A stretch of 41,198 bases of DNA, taken from Bacillota bacterium (lineage in GTDB: Bacteria > Bacillota > Limnochordia > Darwinibacteriales > Darwinibacteriaceae). Location of the stretch: the NCBI GenBank assembly GCA_012521295.1, contig JAAYMS010000004.1, positions 1 to 41,198 on the forward strand. The letters are read 5' to 3'. Shown piece by piece: positions 33,231-41,198 of this stretch. Every line of letters begins with the position of its first letter. Positions within the stretch are counted from its first letter, which is position 1. Below the pieces are notes generated by a model. The model saw only the letters and a program-made list of their open reading frames with translations. It had not been told where the DNA came from and did no database searches. Made by a program: the position numbers and the translations under genes.

Positions 33231-33599
33231 CTACAGAACCTCAGGAGCTAGAGAGACAATTCTCATGAAATCTTTTTCCCGCAGTTCACGGGCAACTGGC
33301 CCAAAAATACGGGTGCCTCTCGGGTTATTCTGATCATTGATGATTACTGCTGCGTTTTCATCAAAACGAATATATGAACCATCAGGCCGGCGGTACTGCT
33401 TCTTGGTGCGGACGACTACGGCTTTTACAACATCGCCTTTCTTCACTACGCCGCCAGGTGCAGCACTCTTTACTGTTGCGATGATTACATCACCAACTCC
33501 GGCGTAGCGCCGCTTAGATCCGCCAAGCACTCGGATACATAAGATCTCACGTGCTCCGGTATTGTCTGCTACTCTTAGACGACTCTCTTGCTGGATCAC
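33231..33599 (-). CDS. rplN: 50S ribosomal protein L14
   Basis: Intersubunit-bridge protein; 122 residues from GTG 33599. [20 protein letters not shown] opens it; the signature [19 protein letters not shown] and the end [11 protein letters not shown] are as expected. It lies 42 bases after rpsQ. Confidence 0.97.
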   Translation of the reverse strand: MIQQESRLRVADNTGAREILCIRVLGGSKRRYAGVGDVIIATVKSAAPGGVVKKGDVVKAVVVRTKKQYRRPDGSYIRFDENAAVIINDQNNPRGTRIFGPVARELREKDFMRIVSLAPEVL

Positions 33600-33641
33600 G
33601 TCAGCTCCTCCTTCCCTTCACCATTCTAGGGTATCAATCAA

Positions 33642-33902
33642 CTAGCGAGCTCTCTCCACAATCTCAGTTACTCGCCAGCGCTTATCCTTGCTGAGCGGGC
33701 GGGTTTCCATAATGCGCACCCGATCGCCAACCCTGCACTCGTTGTTCTCGTCGTGGGCTTTGAACTTAACCGAGCGGCGCATTGCCTTGCCATACAACGG
33801 ATGTCTGACGATCCGCTCTACTTGAACCACAACGGTCTTATCCATCTTATCGCTGATGACAGTGCCCACTCTGGTCCGTCTCATGCGTCTGTCTTCGTTC
33901 AC
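33642..33902 (-). CDS. rpsQ: 30S ribosomal protein S17
   Basis: Primary 16S rRNA binder with an OB fold; 86 residues from GTG 33902, with GGGAGGAG upstream. [20 protein letters not shown] and [20 protein letters not shown] are the family motifs. It stands in the order rpmC-rpsQ-rplN. Confidence 0.97.
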   Translation of the reverse strand: MNEDRRMRRTRVGTVISDKMDKTVVVQVERIVRHPLYGKAMRRSVKFKAHDENNECRVGDRVRIMETRPLSKDKRWRVTEIVERAR

Positions 33903-33936
33903 ATCTGCTCCTCCCTTCGCAGTTCCTCAAGGGTAT

Positions 33937-34140
33937 CTAAGCTCTCTGAATGTTCAGCGCCCGTTCACGCATGATGGTCTTGACCCGGGCGATATCCTTG
34001 CGCACAGTACGAATGCGCATTGGGTTGTCTAATTGGCCAGTGGCCAGTTGAAACCGCAGGTTGAAGAGCTCTTCCTTCAGTTCAGACAGTTTCTGTTCCA
34101 ACTCAGTATCGGTTAATTTCCGAACTTCATTAGCCTTCAT
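33937..34140 (-). CDS. rpmC: 50S ribosomal protein L29
   Basis: Helical protein at the tunnel exit and trigger-factor docking site; 67 residues from ATG 34140. An in-frame GTG four codons upstream is less well placed relative to [26 protein letters not shown] (about 24-43) is diagnostic. Its start overlaps the end of rplP by 11 bases. Confidence 0.96.
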   Translation of the reverse strand: MKANEVRKLTDTELEQKLSELKEELFNLRFQLATGQLDNPMRIRTVRKDIARVKTIMRERALNIQRA

Positions 34141-34564
34141 TTGCGTCACCACCTGCTGTTGTACGAGATACGAACTTGGTTTTGATGGGGAGCTTGTGAG
34201 CTGCTAAGGTCATAGCTTCCCGCGCCAGTTCTTCAGGCACACCACCGATCTCGAACATAATTCTCCCGGGCTTTACGACTGCGACCCAGTATTCGGGAGC
34301 ACCCTTTCCGGAACCCATACGGGTCTCGGCAGGCTTGCGGGTAATGGGTTTGTCGGGGAAAATCCGAATCCAAACCTTACCGCCTCTTCTGATATGACGA
34401 GTCATTGCAACACGGGCTGCTTCGATTTGTGTATTCTTGATCCAACCTGGCTCTAAAGCCTGCAGGCCAAATTCTCCGTAAGTTACTGTTGAACCCCTCT
34501 GAGCCTTGCCTGTCATGCGGCCACGGTGGACTCTGCGATACTTGACACGCTTTGGAATCAGCAT
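34130..34564 (-). CDS. rplP: 50S ribosomal protein L16
   Basis: A-site-proximal large-subunit protein; 144 residues. [20 protein letters not shown] starts it; [20 protein letters not shown] and [20 protein letters not shown] follow. It starts three bases after the rpsC stop. Confidence 0.97.
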   Translation of the reverse strand: MLIPKRVKYRRVHRGRMTGKAQRGSTVTYGEFGLQALEPGWIKNTQIEAARVAMTRHIRRGGKVWIRIFPDKPITRKPAETRMGSGKGAPEYWVAVVKPGRIMFEIGGVPEELAREAMTLAAHKLPIKTKFVSRTTAGGDANEG

Positions 34565-34567
34565 CTA

Positions 34568-35230
34568 TTACTTGCCCCCCTTAGCCTTCTGTTCGACTCT
34601 TTCTGGTAGAATCTCACCTCGATAAATCCATACCTTGACACCGATCTGTCCGAAGGTTGTTGCTGCTTCGGCGAATCCGTAGTCAATATCTGCTCTCAGT
34701 GTGTGGAGGGGAATGGATCCTTCGGGGTTCCACTCTGTCCGAGCGATTTCGGCGCCACCTAAGCGGCCAGAGACAGCTACCTTAATACCTTTGGCACCTA
34801 AACGCATTGCACGCTGCTGTGCCTGCCGCATAGCTCTCCGGAAAGAAATCCGCCGCTCGAGCTGGAAGGCGATGTTTTCAGCTACCAGCTGTGCATCCAG
34901 TTCTGGATTCTTAACCTCCACGATGTTGACATGAACCTGACGGCCCGTCAGGTCTTCCAGATCCTTGCGCAGTTTGTCAACCTCGGCGCCACCTTTACCA
35001 ATCACCATGCCAGGACGTCCAGTGTGAATGGTAATTTTGGCCCGATTGGCTGCGCGTTCAATTTCAATCTTGGAAATACCTGCGGTATAGAAACGCTTCT
35101 TAATCAGGCGTTTCAGTTTCAGGTCTTCATGGAGCAAATCAGCATACTCACGCTTGTTAGCGTACCATTTGCTTTCCCAGTCTTTTACGACTCCAAGTCT
35201 AAACCCTACCGGGTGTACTTTCTGACCCAC
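34568..35230 (-). CDS. rpsC: 30S ribosomal protein S3
   Basis: mRNA-entry protein with helicase role; 220 residues. [20 protein letters not shown] starts it, a KH domain spans about 60-110 ([18 protein letters not shown]), and the C-terminal domain has [13 protein letters not shown]. It starts four bases after rplV. Confidence 0.97.
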   Translation of the reverse strand: MGQKVHPVGFRLGVVKDWESKWYANKREYADLLHEDLKLKRLIKKRFYTAGISKIEIERAANRAKITIHTGRPGMVIGKGGAEVDKLRKDLEDLTGRQVHVNIVEVKNPELDAQLVAENIAFQLERRISFRRAMRQAQQRAMRLGAKGIKVAVSGRLGGAEIARTEWNPEGSIPLHTLRADIDYGFAEAATTFGQIGVKVWIYRGEILPERVEQKAKGGK

Positions 35231-35234
35231 GCAC

Positions 35235-35585
35235 CTATTCCTCCTTTTCCCGCAAGATGACAGTGATGTGGCTTGTACGCTTCCGGATTCTATCAGCCAT
35301 ACCTCTTGCCCGAGGCCGAATTCTCTTCAGCGTGGGGCCTTCGTCTACGTAGCACTCGGCAACGTACAAAGAATCAACGTCCATATCGTGATTGTTCTCA
35401 GCATTGGCCATGGCACTGCGCACCACCTTGGCGATGATGGGAGATGCAGCCTTCGGCGTGAAGCGCAGGATGGTCAATGCTTCTTGAGCATCTTTACCAC
35501 GAATCAAATCGATTACCTGGCGAGCCTTACGTGGAGAAATTCTCACATGCCGGGCAATCGCTTTGGCTTTCCTTTCCTCAATCAT
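35235..35585 (-). CDS. rplV: 50S ribosomal protein L22
   Basis: Exit-tunnel protein; 116 residues. [20 protein letters not shown] (11-30) is the start motif and [20 protein letters not shown] forms the tunnel loop region. It is 19 bases after rpsS. Confidence 0.97.
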   Translation of the reverse strand: MIEERKAKAIARHVRISPRKARQVIDLIRGKDAQEALTILRFTPKAASPIIAKVVRSAMANAENNHDMDVDSLYVAECYVDEGPTLKRIRPRARGMADRIRKRTSHITVILREKEE

Positions 35586-35604
35586 GTTCTATCCCCCATT
35601 CTGC

Positions 35605-35883
35605 TTATCTACGCGAAGACTTCTCGCTGCCAGCGTGGCCCCGGAAGGTTCTGGTTGGTGCAAACTCTCCCAGTTTGTGGCCAACCATTTCCTCGGTGAT
35701 GTAAATGGGCACATGCCGGCGTCCATCGTGAATCGCAATTGTATGCCCAACCATTTCAGGGAAAATGGTCGATCTTCTAGACCATGTCTTGATTACCTTT
35801 TTTTCGCCCTTTTCATTGAGCTCTCGCACTTTCTTGAGCAGGTGCTCATCGGCAAAAGGACCTTTTTTCAGAGATCTACTCAT
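35605..35883 (-). CDS. rpsS: 30S ribosomal protein S19
   Basis: Head protein paired with S13; 92 residues. [19 protein letters not shown] and [20 protein letters not shown] are diagnostic, with [15 protein letters not shown] near the end. It is 28 bases after rplB. Confidence 0.97.
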   Translation of the reverse strand: MSRSLKKGPFADEHLLKKVRELNEKGEKKVIKTWSRRSTIFPEMVGHTIAIHDGRRHVPIYITEEMVGHKLGEFAPTRTFRGHAGSEKSSRR

Positions 35884-35911
35884 TACTACACCTCCTCGGA
35901 GAAAACCCTAC

Positions 35912-36739
35912 TTACTTCCCGCGCCGTCTGATGATCAGGCGATCGCTTGCCTTCTTCTTACGAGTCCGTGCACCCAGTGCAGGCTTGCCCCAAGGTGTAA
36001 CAGGCCCTGGCATACCAACAGGAGCTTTACCTTCTCCACCACCGTGTGGGTGATCAACAGGGTTCATGGCTACACCGCGTACATGAGGTCTCTTGCCCAG
36101 ATATCTGGAGCGGCCAGCCTTACCGATAACGATGTTCTCATGCTCCACATTACCGACCTGCCCGATGGTAGCTCTGCACTGCAGCAGTACCATGCGGAAT
36201 TCTCCAGATGGGAGTCTGAGGGTTGCATACTTGCCAGTCTTACCCATCAGCTGAGCAGAAGCACCTGCGGAACGAACCATCTGTCCGCCCTTGCCAGGCT
36301 GCAGCTCAATATTATGAACAACGGTACCTACCGGAATATTCTCGAGGGGCAGAGCATTACCAGGTTTGATGTCTGCATCTGGACCCGACTCAACCATATC
36401 GCCTACTTTGAGGCCCACAGGAGCGAGAATATAGCGCTTTTCCCCATCTAAATAGTGCAGAAGTGCGATACGTGCAGTCCGGTTTGGATCATATTCAATC
36501 GCTGCAACCTTAGCTGGAATTCCGTCTTTATCCCGCTTAAAGTCAATGATGCGATACTTACGTTTAGCTCCGCCTCCACGGTGGCGAGCGGTGATCCGTC
36601 CTTGAGCGTTGCGCCCACCGGACTTGAACAGACTAATAGTAAGCGACTTCTCCGGTTGCTTCTTAGTAATCTCTTCAAACGTTGACACAGTCATACTGCG
36701 CCGGCCCGGAGTGGTCGGTTTATACTTCTTAATTGCCAT
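35912..36739 (-). CDS. rplB: 50S ribosomal protein L2
   Basis: Essential protein near the peptidyl-transferase centre; 275 residues. [19 protein letters not shown] at the start; [20 protein letters not shown] and the signature [16 protein letters not shown] with the functional His near residue 230. It is in the normal rplW-rplB-rpsS order. Confidence 0.98.
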   Translation of the reverse strand: MAIKKYKPTTPGRRSMTVSTFEEITKKQPEKSLTISLFKSGGRNAQGRITARHRGGGAKRKYRIIDFKRDKDGIPAKVAAIEYDPNRTARIALLHYLDGEKRYILAPVGLKVGDMVESGPDADIKPGNALPLENIPVGTVVHNIELQPGKGGQMVRSAGASAQLMGKTGKYATLRLPSGEFRMVLLQCRATIGQVGNVEHENIVIGKAGRSRYLGKRPHVRGVAMNPVDHPHGGGEGKAPVGMPGPVTPWGKPALGARTRKKKASDRLIIRRRGK

Positions 36740-36753
36740 AGTTCCGTCCCTCC

Positions 36754-37041
36754 CTATAGTCCTTCGAAGACCTCGATGGTGTGGCCGGGTTCAAGGGTTA
36801 CGACAGCCTTCTTCCAATTGGATGTCTTGCCTTCAAACCTACCCATCCGGCGAGTCTTACCTGTCATACGCATGGTATTGACGTTGCGGACCTTTACTTT
36901 GAAGAGTTCTTCCACAGCTTGCTTGATCTCGGTCTTGTTCGCCCGCAGATCAACTTGGAAAGTGTACTTGTTCTCAGACGCCATCAGACTGGTGCTTTTT
37001 TCGGTAATGATCGGCTTAATAATGATATCCCGTGCATCCAT
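36754..37041 (-). CDS. rplW: 50S ribosomal protein L23
   Basis: Tunnel-exit protein and trigger factor/SRP dock; 95 residues. [16 protein letters not shown] and [20 protein letters not shown] are the family motifs, then [18 protein letters not shown]. Its ATG shares one base with the rplD stop (TAATG). Confidence 0.97.
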   Translation of the reverse strand: MDARDIIIKPIITEKSTSLMASENKYTFQVDLRANKTEIKQAVEELFKVKVRNVNTMRMTGKTRRMGRFEGKTSNWKKAVVTLEPGHTIEVFEGL

Positions 37042-37664
37042 TATGCAAGCACCTCCTCCAGCTTAAGAATGGCATCTTTCGTGATGACCATTTTGCTTGC
37101 GTTCAAAATGTCGTAAACGTTCAAGCCTTGCGACTTGGCCACAACAGCGCCAGGGATGTTCCTGGTCGACAGTTCTACGTTCTTATCCCACTCACCGGTT
37201 ACTACCAGTGGCTTCTTGTCAACACCAAGGGCGTTGAGAATTGCAACCATGGTCTTGGTCTTGGGCTGTTTTACTACTAGTTCGTCAAGCACGATAAAGT
37301 CTCCAGCCTGGACCTTTGCGCTAAGTGCAGACTTTAACGCGGCCCGGCGTGCTTTTTTCGGCAGACGATAGGAGAAGTCACGCGGAGTTGGCCCGAACAC
37401 TACACCACCGCCAACCCATTGAGGTGAACGAATGCTTCCCTGGCGAGCTCGGCCAGTTCCCTTCTGCCGCCATGGTTTGCGTCCGCCGCCCCGGACCAGC
37501 GATCTATTCTTGGTGGCCACAGTGCCCTGCCGGCGGTTGGCCAATTGGCTGACCACAACCTTGTGCATAAGGTCTTGGTTAACTTTAACCCCAAAAATAG
37601 CGTCATTTAGTTCGAGTTCACCAACTTGCTTGCCTTCCATATTATAAACGGCCACTTTTGGCAT
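37041..37664 (-). CDS. rplD: 50S ribosomal protein L4
   Basis: Tunnel-constriction protein; 207 residues. [20 protein letters not shown] and [20 protein letters not shown] (about 63-82) form the tunnel loop where macrolide-resistance changes occur in other bacteria; nothing unusual is seen here. S10-leader control by L4 as in E. coli is not evident. Confidence 0.97.
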   Translation of the reverse strand: MPKVAVYNMEGKQVGELELNDAIFGVKVNQDLMHKVVVSQLANRRQGTVATKNRSLVRGGGRKPWRQKGTGRARQGSIRSPQWVGGGVVFGPTPRDFSYRLPKKARRAALKSALSAKVQAGDFIVLDELVVKQPKTKTMVAILNALGVDKKPLVVTGEWDKNVELSTRNIPGAVVAKSQGLNVYDILNASKMVITKDAILKLEEVLA

Positions 37665-37694
37665 GATTGCAGCCTCCTCTCTTCATCGTTTTCT

Positions 37695-38330
37695 TTAGCC
37701 TTTAACTGCGTTGCGCACTACAACGAGGCTTCCCTTAACTCCAGGTACTGCACCCTTCACGAGGAGCAGATTGCGCTCTGCGTCAACTTTGACGATTTCT
37801 AGATTCTGAACCGTACGGCGTTCTCCGCCCATCCGGCCAGGCATCTTGCGCCCTTTAAATACACGAGCTGGGTCCACCGAGTTCAGAGAACCGATACCTC
37901 TGTGATACTTAGAACCGTGGCTCATTGGACCGCGGCCATGGCCGTAGCGCTTAATGTTACCCTGGAAGCCTTTACCTTTAGAGCGTCCGATAACATCAAC
38001 AAACTCGCCTTCGGTAAAGATATCTACACGAACCTCGTCACCCACGTTGAGGTTAGCGAAGTCCTCATCAGGTTCAAATCTAATCTCTTTCAGATAACGC
38101 TTCGGCTTGACATTTGCTTTCGCAAAGTGTCCCTTCTGCGGTTTATTAAATAGATTCTCCCGCTTATCACCGAAACCGAGCTGGACTGCATTGTAGTCAT
38201 CCGTTTCCACAGTCTTCTTCTGTACAACGGTACATGGGCCAGCTTCGATGACAGTAACAGGAATCAAGAAACCTTCTTCTGTAAAAATTTGGGTCATGCC
38301 CAATTTCTTGCCTAAAATACCTTTGGCCAT
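37695..38330 (-). CDS. rplC: 50S ribosomal protein L3
   Basis: Assembly-initiator near the peptidyl-transferase centre; about 211 residues starting [16 protein letters not shown]. Tandem ATGs at 38333 and 38330 and a GTG at 38339 are in frame; AGGGGG suits either [23 protein letters not shown] is the L3 signature, reaching the residue often methylated (Gln) in this loop. Confidence 0.96.
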   Translation of the reverse strand: MAKGILGKKLGMTQIFTEEGFLIPVTVIEAGPCTVVQKKTVETDDYNAVQLGFGDKRENLFNKPQKGHFAKANVKPKRYLKEIRFEPDEDFANLNVGDEVRVDIFTEGEFVDVIGRSKGKGFQGNIKRYGHGRGPMSHGSKYHRGIGSLNSVDPARVFKGRKMPGRMGGERRTVQNLEIVKVDAERNLLLVKGAVPGVKGSLVVVRNAVKG

Positions 38331-38365
38331 CATACGCACCCCCTAATATAGATCCAGCTGGCTAG

Positions 38366-38680
38366 TTAGTCCTGAATCTTGATTTGAATGTCCACACCAG
38401 CAGGCAGATCTAAACGCATGAGAGCATCAATCGTCTTAGGATTAGGATCCAAAATATCGATCAGCCGCTTATGCGTCCGCATTTCAAACTGCTCACGGGA
38501 ATCTTTGTGTACGTGGACAGAACGCAGAACGGTGAAGATGTTTTTCTCAGTTGGTAGGGGGATGGGTCCTGAAACCGCTGCCCCAGTCCTCTTTGCAGTG
38601 TCCACAATCTTTGCTGCGGAATTATCCAGGATTTTATGATCAAATGCAGTTAGCCGAATCCGAACCTTTTGCTTTGCCAT
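38366..38680 (-). CDS. rpsJ: 30S ribosomal protein S10
   Basis: Head protein and NusB partner in antitermination; 104 residues from ATG 38680 behind [26 protein letters not shown] and [10 protein letters not shown] are standard. An in-frame extension to 38767 lies in the leader and is not homologous. It is first gene of the S10 cluster, separated from tuf by 193 bases with a hairpin. Confidence 0.97.
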   Translation of the reverse strand: MAKQKVRIRLTAFDHKILDNSAAKIVDTAKRTGAAVSGPIPLPTEKNIFTVLRSVHVHKDSREQFEMRTHKRLIDILDPNPKTIDALMRLDLPAGVDIQIKIQD

Positions 38681-38828
38681 TGATAGATTTCCTCCCTTAC
38701 GCTCGATTGACGAACATACTCCGTAGAAATTACCGCAGAGCTTAGCTGGCTCACAAACCGCAAGCACCTGCGCAACCTTCTACTTCATCGCATATCTAAA
38801 ACTATAAATGTTTCTAAACAGGTGAACA

Positions 38829-38860
38829 GGAAAAGCAATCCTGATCCGGACTGCTTTTCC
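38829..38860 (-). terminator. Hairpin downstream of tuf
   Basis: GGAAAAGCA (38829-38837) and TGCTTTTCC (38852-38860) pair perfectly over nine bases. On the minus strand the stem lies 13 bases after the tuf stop and is followed only by TGTTCACCTG, without a T-run, so it may be a weak terminator or an mRNA-stabilising or processing hairpin. The 148 bases from it to rpsJ hold no gene; I saw no clear promoter there. Confidence 0.55.
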
Positions 38861-38873
38861 CGGTCGCCGCTAA

Positions 38874-40076
38874 CTACTGAAGAATCTTGGTTACGACACC
38901 AGCACCAACGGTCCGGCCGCCCTCGCGGATAGCGAAGCGGAGACCCTCTTCCATGGCGATAGGTGTGATGAGCTCAGCTGTCAACTTGGTGTTGTCGCCA
39001 GGCATAACCATTTCGGTACCTTCCTGGAGGGTAATCACACCAGTTACGTCAGTAGTCCGGAAGTAGAACTGCGGACGGTATCCATTGAAGAACGGAGTAT
39101 GGCGGCCGCCTTCTTCCTTAGACAGGACGTAAATTTCGCATTCGAACTTGGTGTGAGGTGTGATGCTGCCAGGCTGAGCGAGAACTTGGCCACGCTCAAT
39201 CTCGTCACGGGTTACACCACGGAGCAGAACACCGATGTTGTCACCAGCTTGAGCTTGGTCAAGCAGCTTGCGGAACATTTCTACACCGGTAGCAACAGTC
39301 TTGCGAGGCTCATCAGCGAGACCTACGATGCTGACTTCGTCGCCAACCTTAATTACACCGCGCTCTACACGGCCAGTTGCAACGGTACCGCGGCCGGTGA
39401 TGGTGAATACGTCTTCAACTGGCATCAGGAAGGGCTTGTCAGTCTCACGTGCTGGGGTTGGGATGTACTCATCAATTGCGTCGATGAGGGCTTGCAGCTT
39501 TGCGCACCACTCGCCAACTTGACCAGACTGAAGCTCTTCAAGAGCCTTCAAGGAGCTTCCGGCGATAACAGGAATGTCGTCACCAGGGAATTCGTATTCG
39601 CTGAGAAGTTCGCGAACTTCCATCTCTACGAGCTCGAGAAGCTCAGGATCGTCTACCATGTCAGCTTTATTGAGCCATACAACAATCGCAGGTACGCCTA
39701 CCTGACGGGCCAGAAGAATGTGCTCCCGAGTCTGGGGCATTGGGCCGTCTGCAGCGGAAACTACGAGGATAGCGCCGTCCATCTGGGCAGCACCGGTAAT
39801 CATGTTCTTTACGTAGTCGGCGTGGCCTGGGCAGTCAACGTGGGCATAGTGCCGAGTGTCGGTTTCGTACTCAACGTGCGAAGTGTTAATGGTAATACCG
39901 CGTTCTCTCTCTTCGGGAGCGTTGTCGATTTCTTCGAACTTCTTGGCTTTGCTAATGTCGCCGCGAGCAAGATAGAGAGAAATAGCAGCTGTTGTTGTAG
40001 TCTTACCGTGGTCAACGTGACCGATGGTGCCCACGTTTACGTGCGGCTTAGTTCTTTCAAACTTTTGCTTTGCCAT
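38874..40076 (-). CDS. tuf: Elongation factor Tu
   Basis: GTPase delivering aminoacyl-tRNA to the ribosome; 400 residues. G1 GHVDHGKT (19-26 region), G2 [13 protein letters not shown]3 DCPGHADY, G4 LNKADMVDD (Ala where NKCD is commonest), and G5 region [11 protein letters not shown] (Ser for the common Ala). Domain II begins near 215 and domain III near 310, ending [10 protein letters not shown]. It follows fusA by 34 bases. A long plus-strand open frame opposite it is an antisense shadow. Confidence 0.98.
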   Translation of the reverse strand: MAKQKFERTKPHVNVGTIGHVDHGKTTTTAAISLYLARGDISKAKKFEEIDNAPEERERGITINTSHVEYETDTRHYAHVDCPGHADYVKNMITGAAQMDGAILVVSAADGPMPQTREHILLARQVGVPAIVVWLNKADMVDDPELLELVEMEVRELLSEYEFPGDDIPVIAGSSLKALEELQSGQVGEWCAKLQALIDAIDEYIPTPARETDKPFLMPVEDVFTITGRGTVATGRVERGVIKVGDEVSIVGLADEPRKTVATGVEMFRKLLDQAQAGDNIGVLLRGVTRDEIERGQVLAQPGSITPHTKFECEIYVLSKEEGGRHTPFFNGYRPQFYFRTTDVTGVITLQEGTEMVMPGDNTKLTAELITPIAMEEGLRFAIREGGRTVGAGVVTKILQ

Positions 40077-40110
40077 TATTGTTCCTCCTCATGAGACTTA
40101 ATGAGTTAAA

Positions 40111-41198
40111 TTACATACCGGCTTTTTCTTTGATTTGCTCAGCAAGACTAGCCGGAACCTGTTCGTATTGCCCAAAGTGCATTGTGTATTGTGCTCGTCC
40201 TTGCGTCATAGAACGGAGATCTGTGGCATATCCGAACATCTCCCCGAGTGGCACGAATCCGCGAATTACTTGTGTGTTACCGCGGTGTTCCATGCCTTCA
40301 ATCCGACCACGCCGTGCGTTAATGTCGCCCATGACATCGCCCAAGAATTCTTCTGGGGTCGTCACCTCAAGGCGCATAATCGGCTCGAGTAGGACTGGAC
40401 TTGCCTTAGCCGCTCCTTCTTTGAATCCAATAGAACCGGCAATCTTAAATGCCATTTCTGACGAGTCAACCTCATGGTACGAACCGTCAACTAAAGTGAC
40501 CTTCACATCGACCATGGGATAACCGGCAATCACACCATTGAGCATTGCCTCTTTTACACCTTGTTCTACAGCAGACCAGTATTCACGGGGCACAGCTCCG
40601 CCAATAATCTTACTTTCAAAGGCAAAGCCTGCTCCTGGCTCGTTAGGTTCAAGTTCAAGCACAACATGTCCGTATTGACCGCGGCCGCCGCTCTGGCGAA
40701 TGAACTTACCTTCAGCCTTAACCGGCTTGGTAATGGTCTCTCTGTAGGCTACCTGTGGCTTACCGATATTAGCTTCCACCTTGAACTCCCGCAGGAGACG
40801 ATCAACAATAATCTCTAAGTGCAGCTCACCCATACCTGCAATAATGGTTTGTCCAGTCTCTTCGTCTGTATGAACTTGGAATGTTGGGTCTTCTTCTGCT
40901 AAGCGCTGCAGAGCTGAACCGAGCTTATCTTGATCGGCCTTTGACTTGGGCTCAACTGCAAGGTTAATAACTGGCTCTGGAAATTCAAGTGATTCAAGCA
41001 AAATGGGACGATCCTCGGCTGCAAGAGTATCTCCAGTAGTTGTATCTTTCAATCCGACGATTGCTGCAATCTCACCAGAATAAACCTCTGAAGCTTCCTC
41101 TCGATGGTTAGCATGCATGCGCAGAATGCGCCCTACACGCTCCTTGCGGCCACGAGTTACGTTGTAGACGTAACTGCCAGCTTTAAGAGTTCCGGAAT
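40111..41198 (-). CDS. fusA: Elongation factor G, C-terminal part
   Basis: Translocation GTPase, cut by the right edge of the window: about 362 C-terminal residues are present, from domain II ([20 protein letters not shown], in frame upstream of 41118) through domain V, ending [29 protein letters not shown] (domain III) and [14 protein letters not shown] (domain IV) are diagnostic. The ATG at 41118 is internal, not the start. The GTPase domain, and presumably rpsG and rpsL, lie outside. Confidence 0.97.
   Translation of the reverse strand, partial: SGTLKAGSYVYNVTRGRKERVGRILRMHANHREEASEVYSGEIAAIVGLKDTTTGDTLAAEDRPILLESLEFPEPVINLAVEPKSKADQDKLGSALQRLAEEDPTFQVHTDEETGQTIIAGMGELHLEIIVDRLLREFKVEANIGKPQVAYRETITKPVKAEGKFIRQSGGRGQYGHVVLELEPNEPGAGFAFESKIIGGAVPREYWSAVEQGVKEAMLNGVIAGYPMVDVKVTLVDGSYHEVDSSEMAFKIAGSIGFKEGAAKASPVLLEPIMRLEVTTPEEFLGDVMGDINARRGRIEGMEHRGNTQVIRGFVPLGEMFGYATDLRSMTQGRAQYTMHFGQYEQVPASLAEQIKEKAGM

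Noticed and set aside
35765-36451. Plus-strand open frame of 228 codons opposite rplB and rpsS
   Set aside because: Antisense to two certain ribosomal protein genes; no ribosome binding site or family pattern.
39099-40094. Long plus-strand open frame (331 codons) opposite tuf
   Set aside because: It is the exact antisense of a highly conserved, codon-biased tuf gene, has no Shine-Dalgarno and no recognisable motif.

Overview
The window reads as chromosomal DNA of a spore-forming, low-to-mid-GC member of the Bacillota (Firmicutes). The grounds are a sleB-ypeB pair (spore cortex lysis at germination), a B. subtilis-like str/S10/spc/alpha ribosomal order running on through rplQ-ecfA1-ecfA2-ecfT-truA-rplM-rpsI, a zinc-type S14, a KOW-domain protein between map and infA, SOS operators of the Gram-positive DinR/LexA type, and strong AGGAGG ribosome binding sites with many GTG and TTG starts. 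A Limnochordia-like or deep Clostridia-like lineage would fit, because DnaE2/ImuB are uncommon in Bacillota, but that is an inference. I see no rRNA, tRNA, CRISPR array, insertion sequence or phage gene, and no gene-free stretch longer than 300 bases.

Layout. 1-2217: a secreted GH5 glycosidase (3' end outside the window) diverges from a Gfo/Idh/MocA oxidoreductase. 2243-5573 (minus): patatin-like phospholipase, signal peptidase I, a YpiB/UPF0302-like protein and a PhnP-like metallo-hydrolase. 5614-10111 (plus): an SOS mutagenesis operon of an ImuB-like inactive Y-family polymerase, a stand-alone DUF6504-like protein and error-prone DnaE2, behind a near-consensus promoter with two LexA boxes. 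10108-11938 (minus): ypeB and sleB. 12032-15127 (plus): an RND efflux permease. 15141-17323 (minus): amidohydrolase, thioredoxin, a small membrane protein. 17407-19626 (plus): a class A penicillin-binding protein with a long Glu-Pro tail.

19673-41198 (minus, transcribed from the right edge leftwards): fusA (partial), tuf, then rpsJ-rplC-rplD-rplW-rplB-rpsS-rplV-rpsC-rplP-rpmC-rpsQ-rplN-rplX-rplE-rpsZ-rpsH-rplF-rplR-rpsE-rpmD-rplO-secY-adk-map-KOW-infA-rpmJ-rpsM-rpsK-rpoA-rplQ, a terminator-like hairpin, ecfA1-ecfA2-ecfT-truA, and a separate rplM-rpsI unit with its own promoter and a structured L13-type leader. rpsD is not in the usual clostridial place between rpsK and rpoA; a small foldable spacer is there instead.

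The most interesting part is the SOS cassette. It looks like an ImuB-DnaE2 mutasome without ImuA, with the DUF6504 part encoded as a separate protein, under a double operator. Other points worth checking are a 28-base perfect palindrome inside the PBP tail codons, two promoters whose -35 box contains the upstream gene's stop codon, and convergent genes whose last codons form part of a terminator hairpin.
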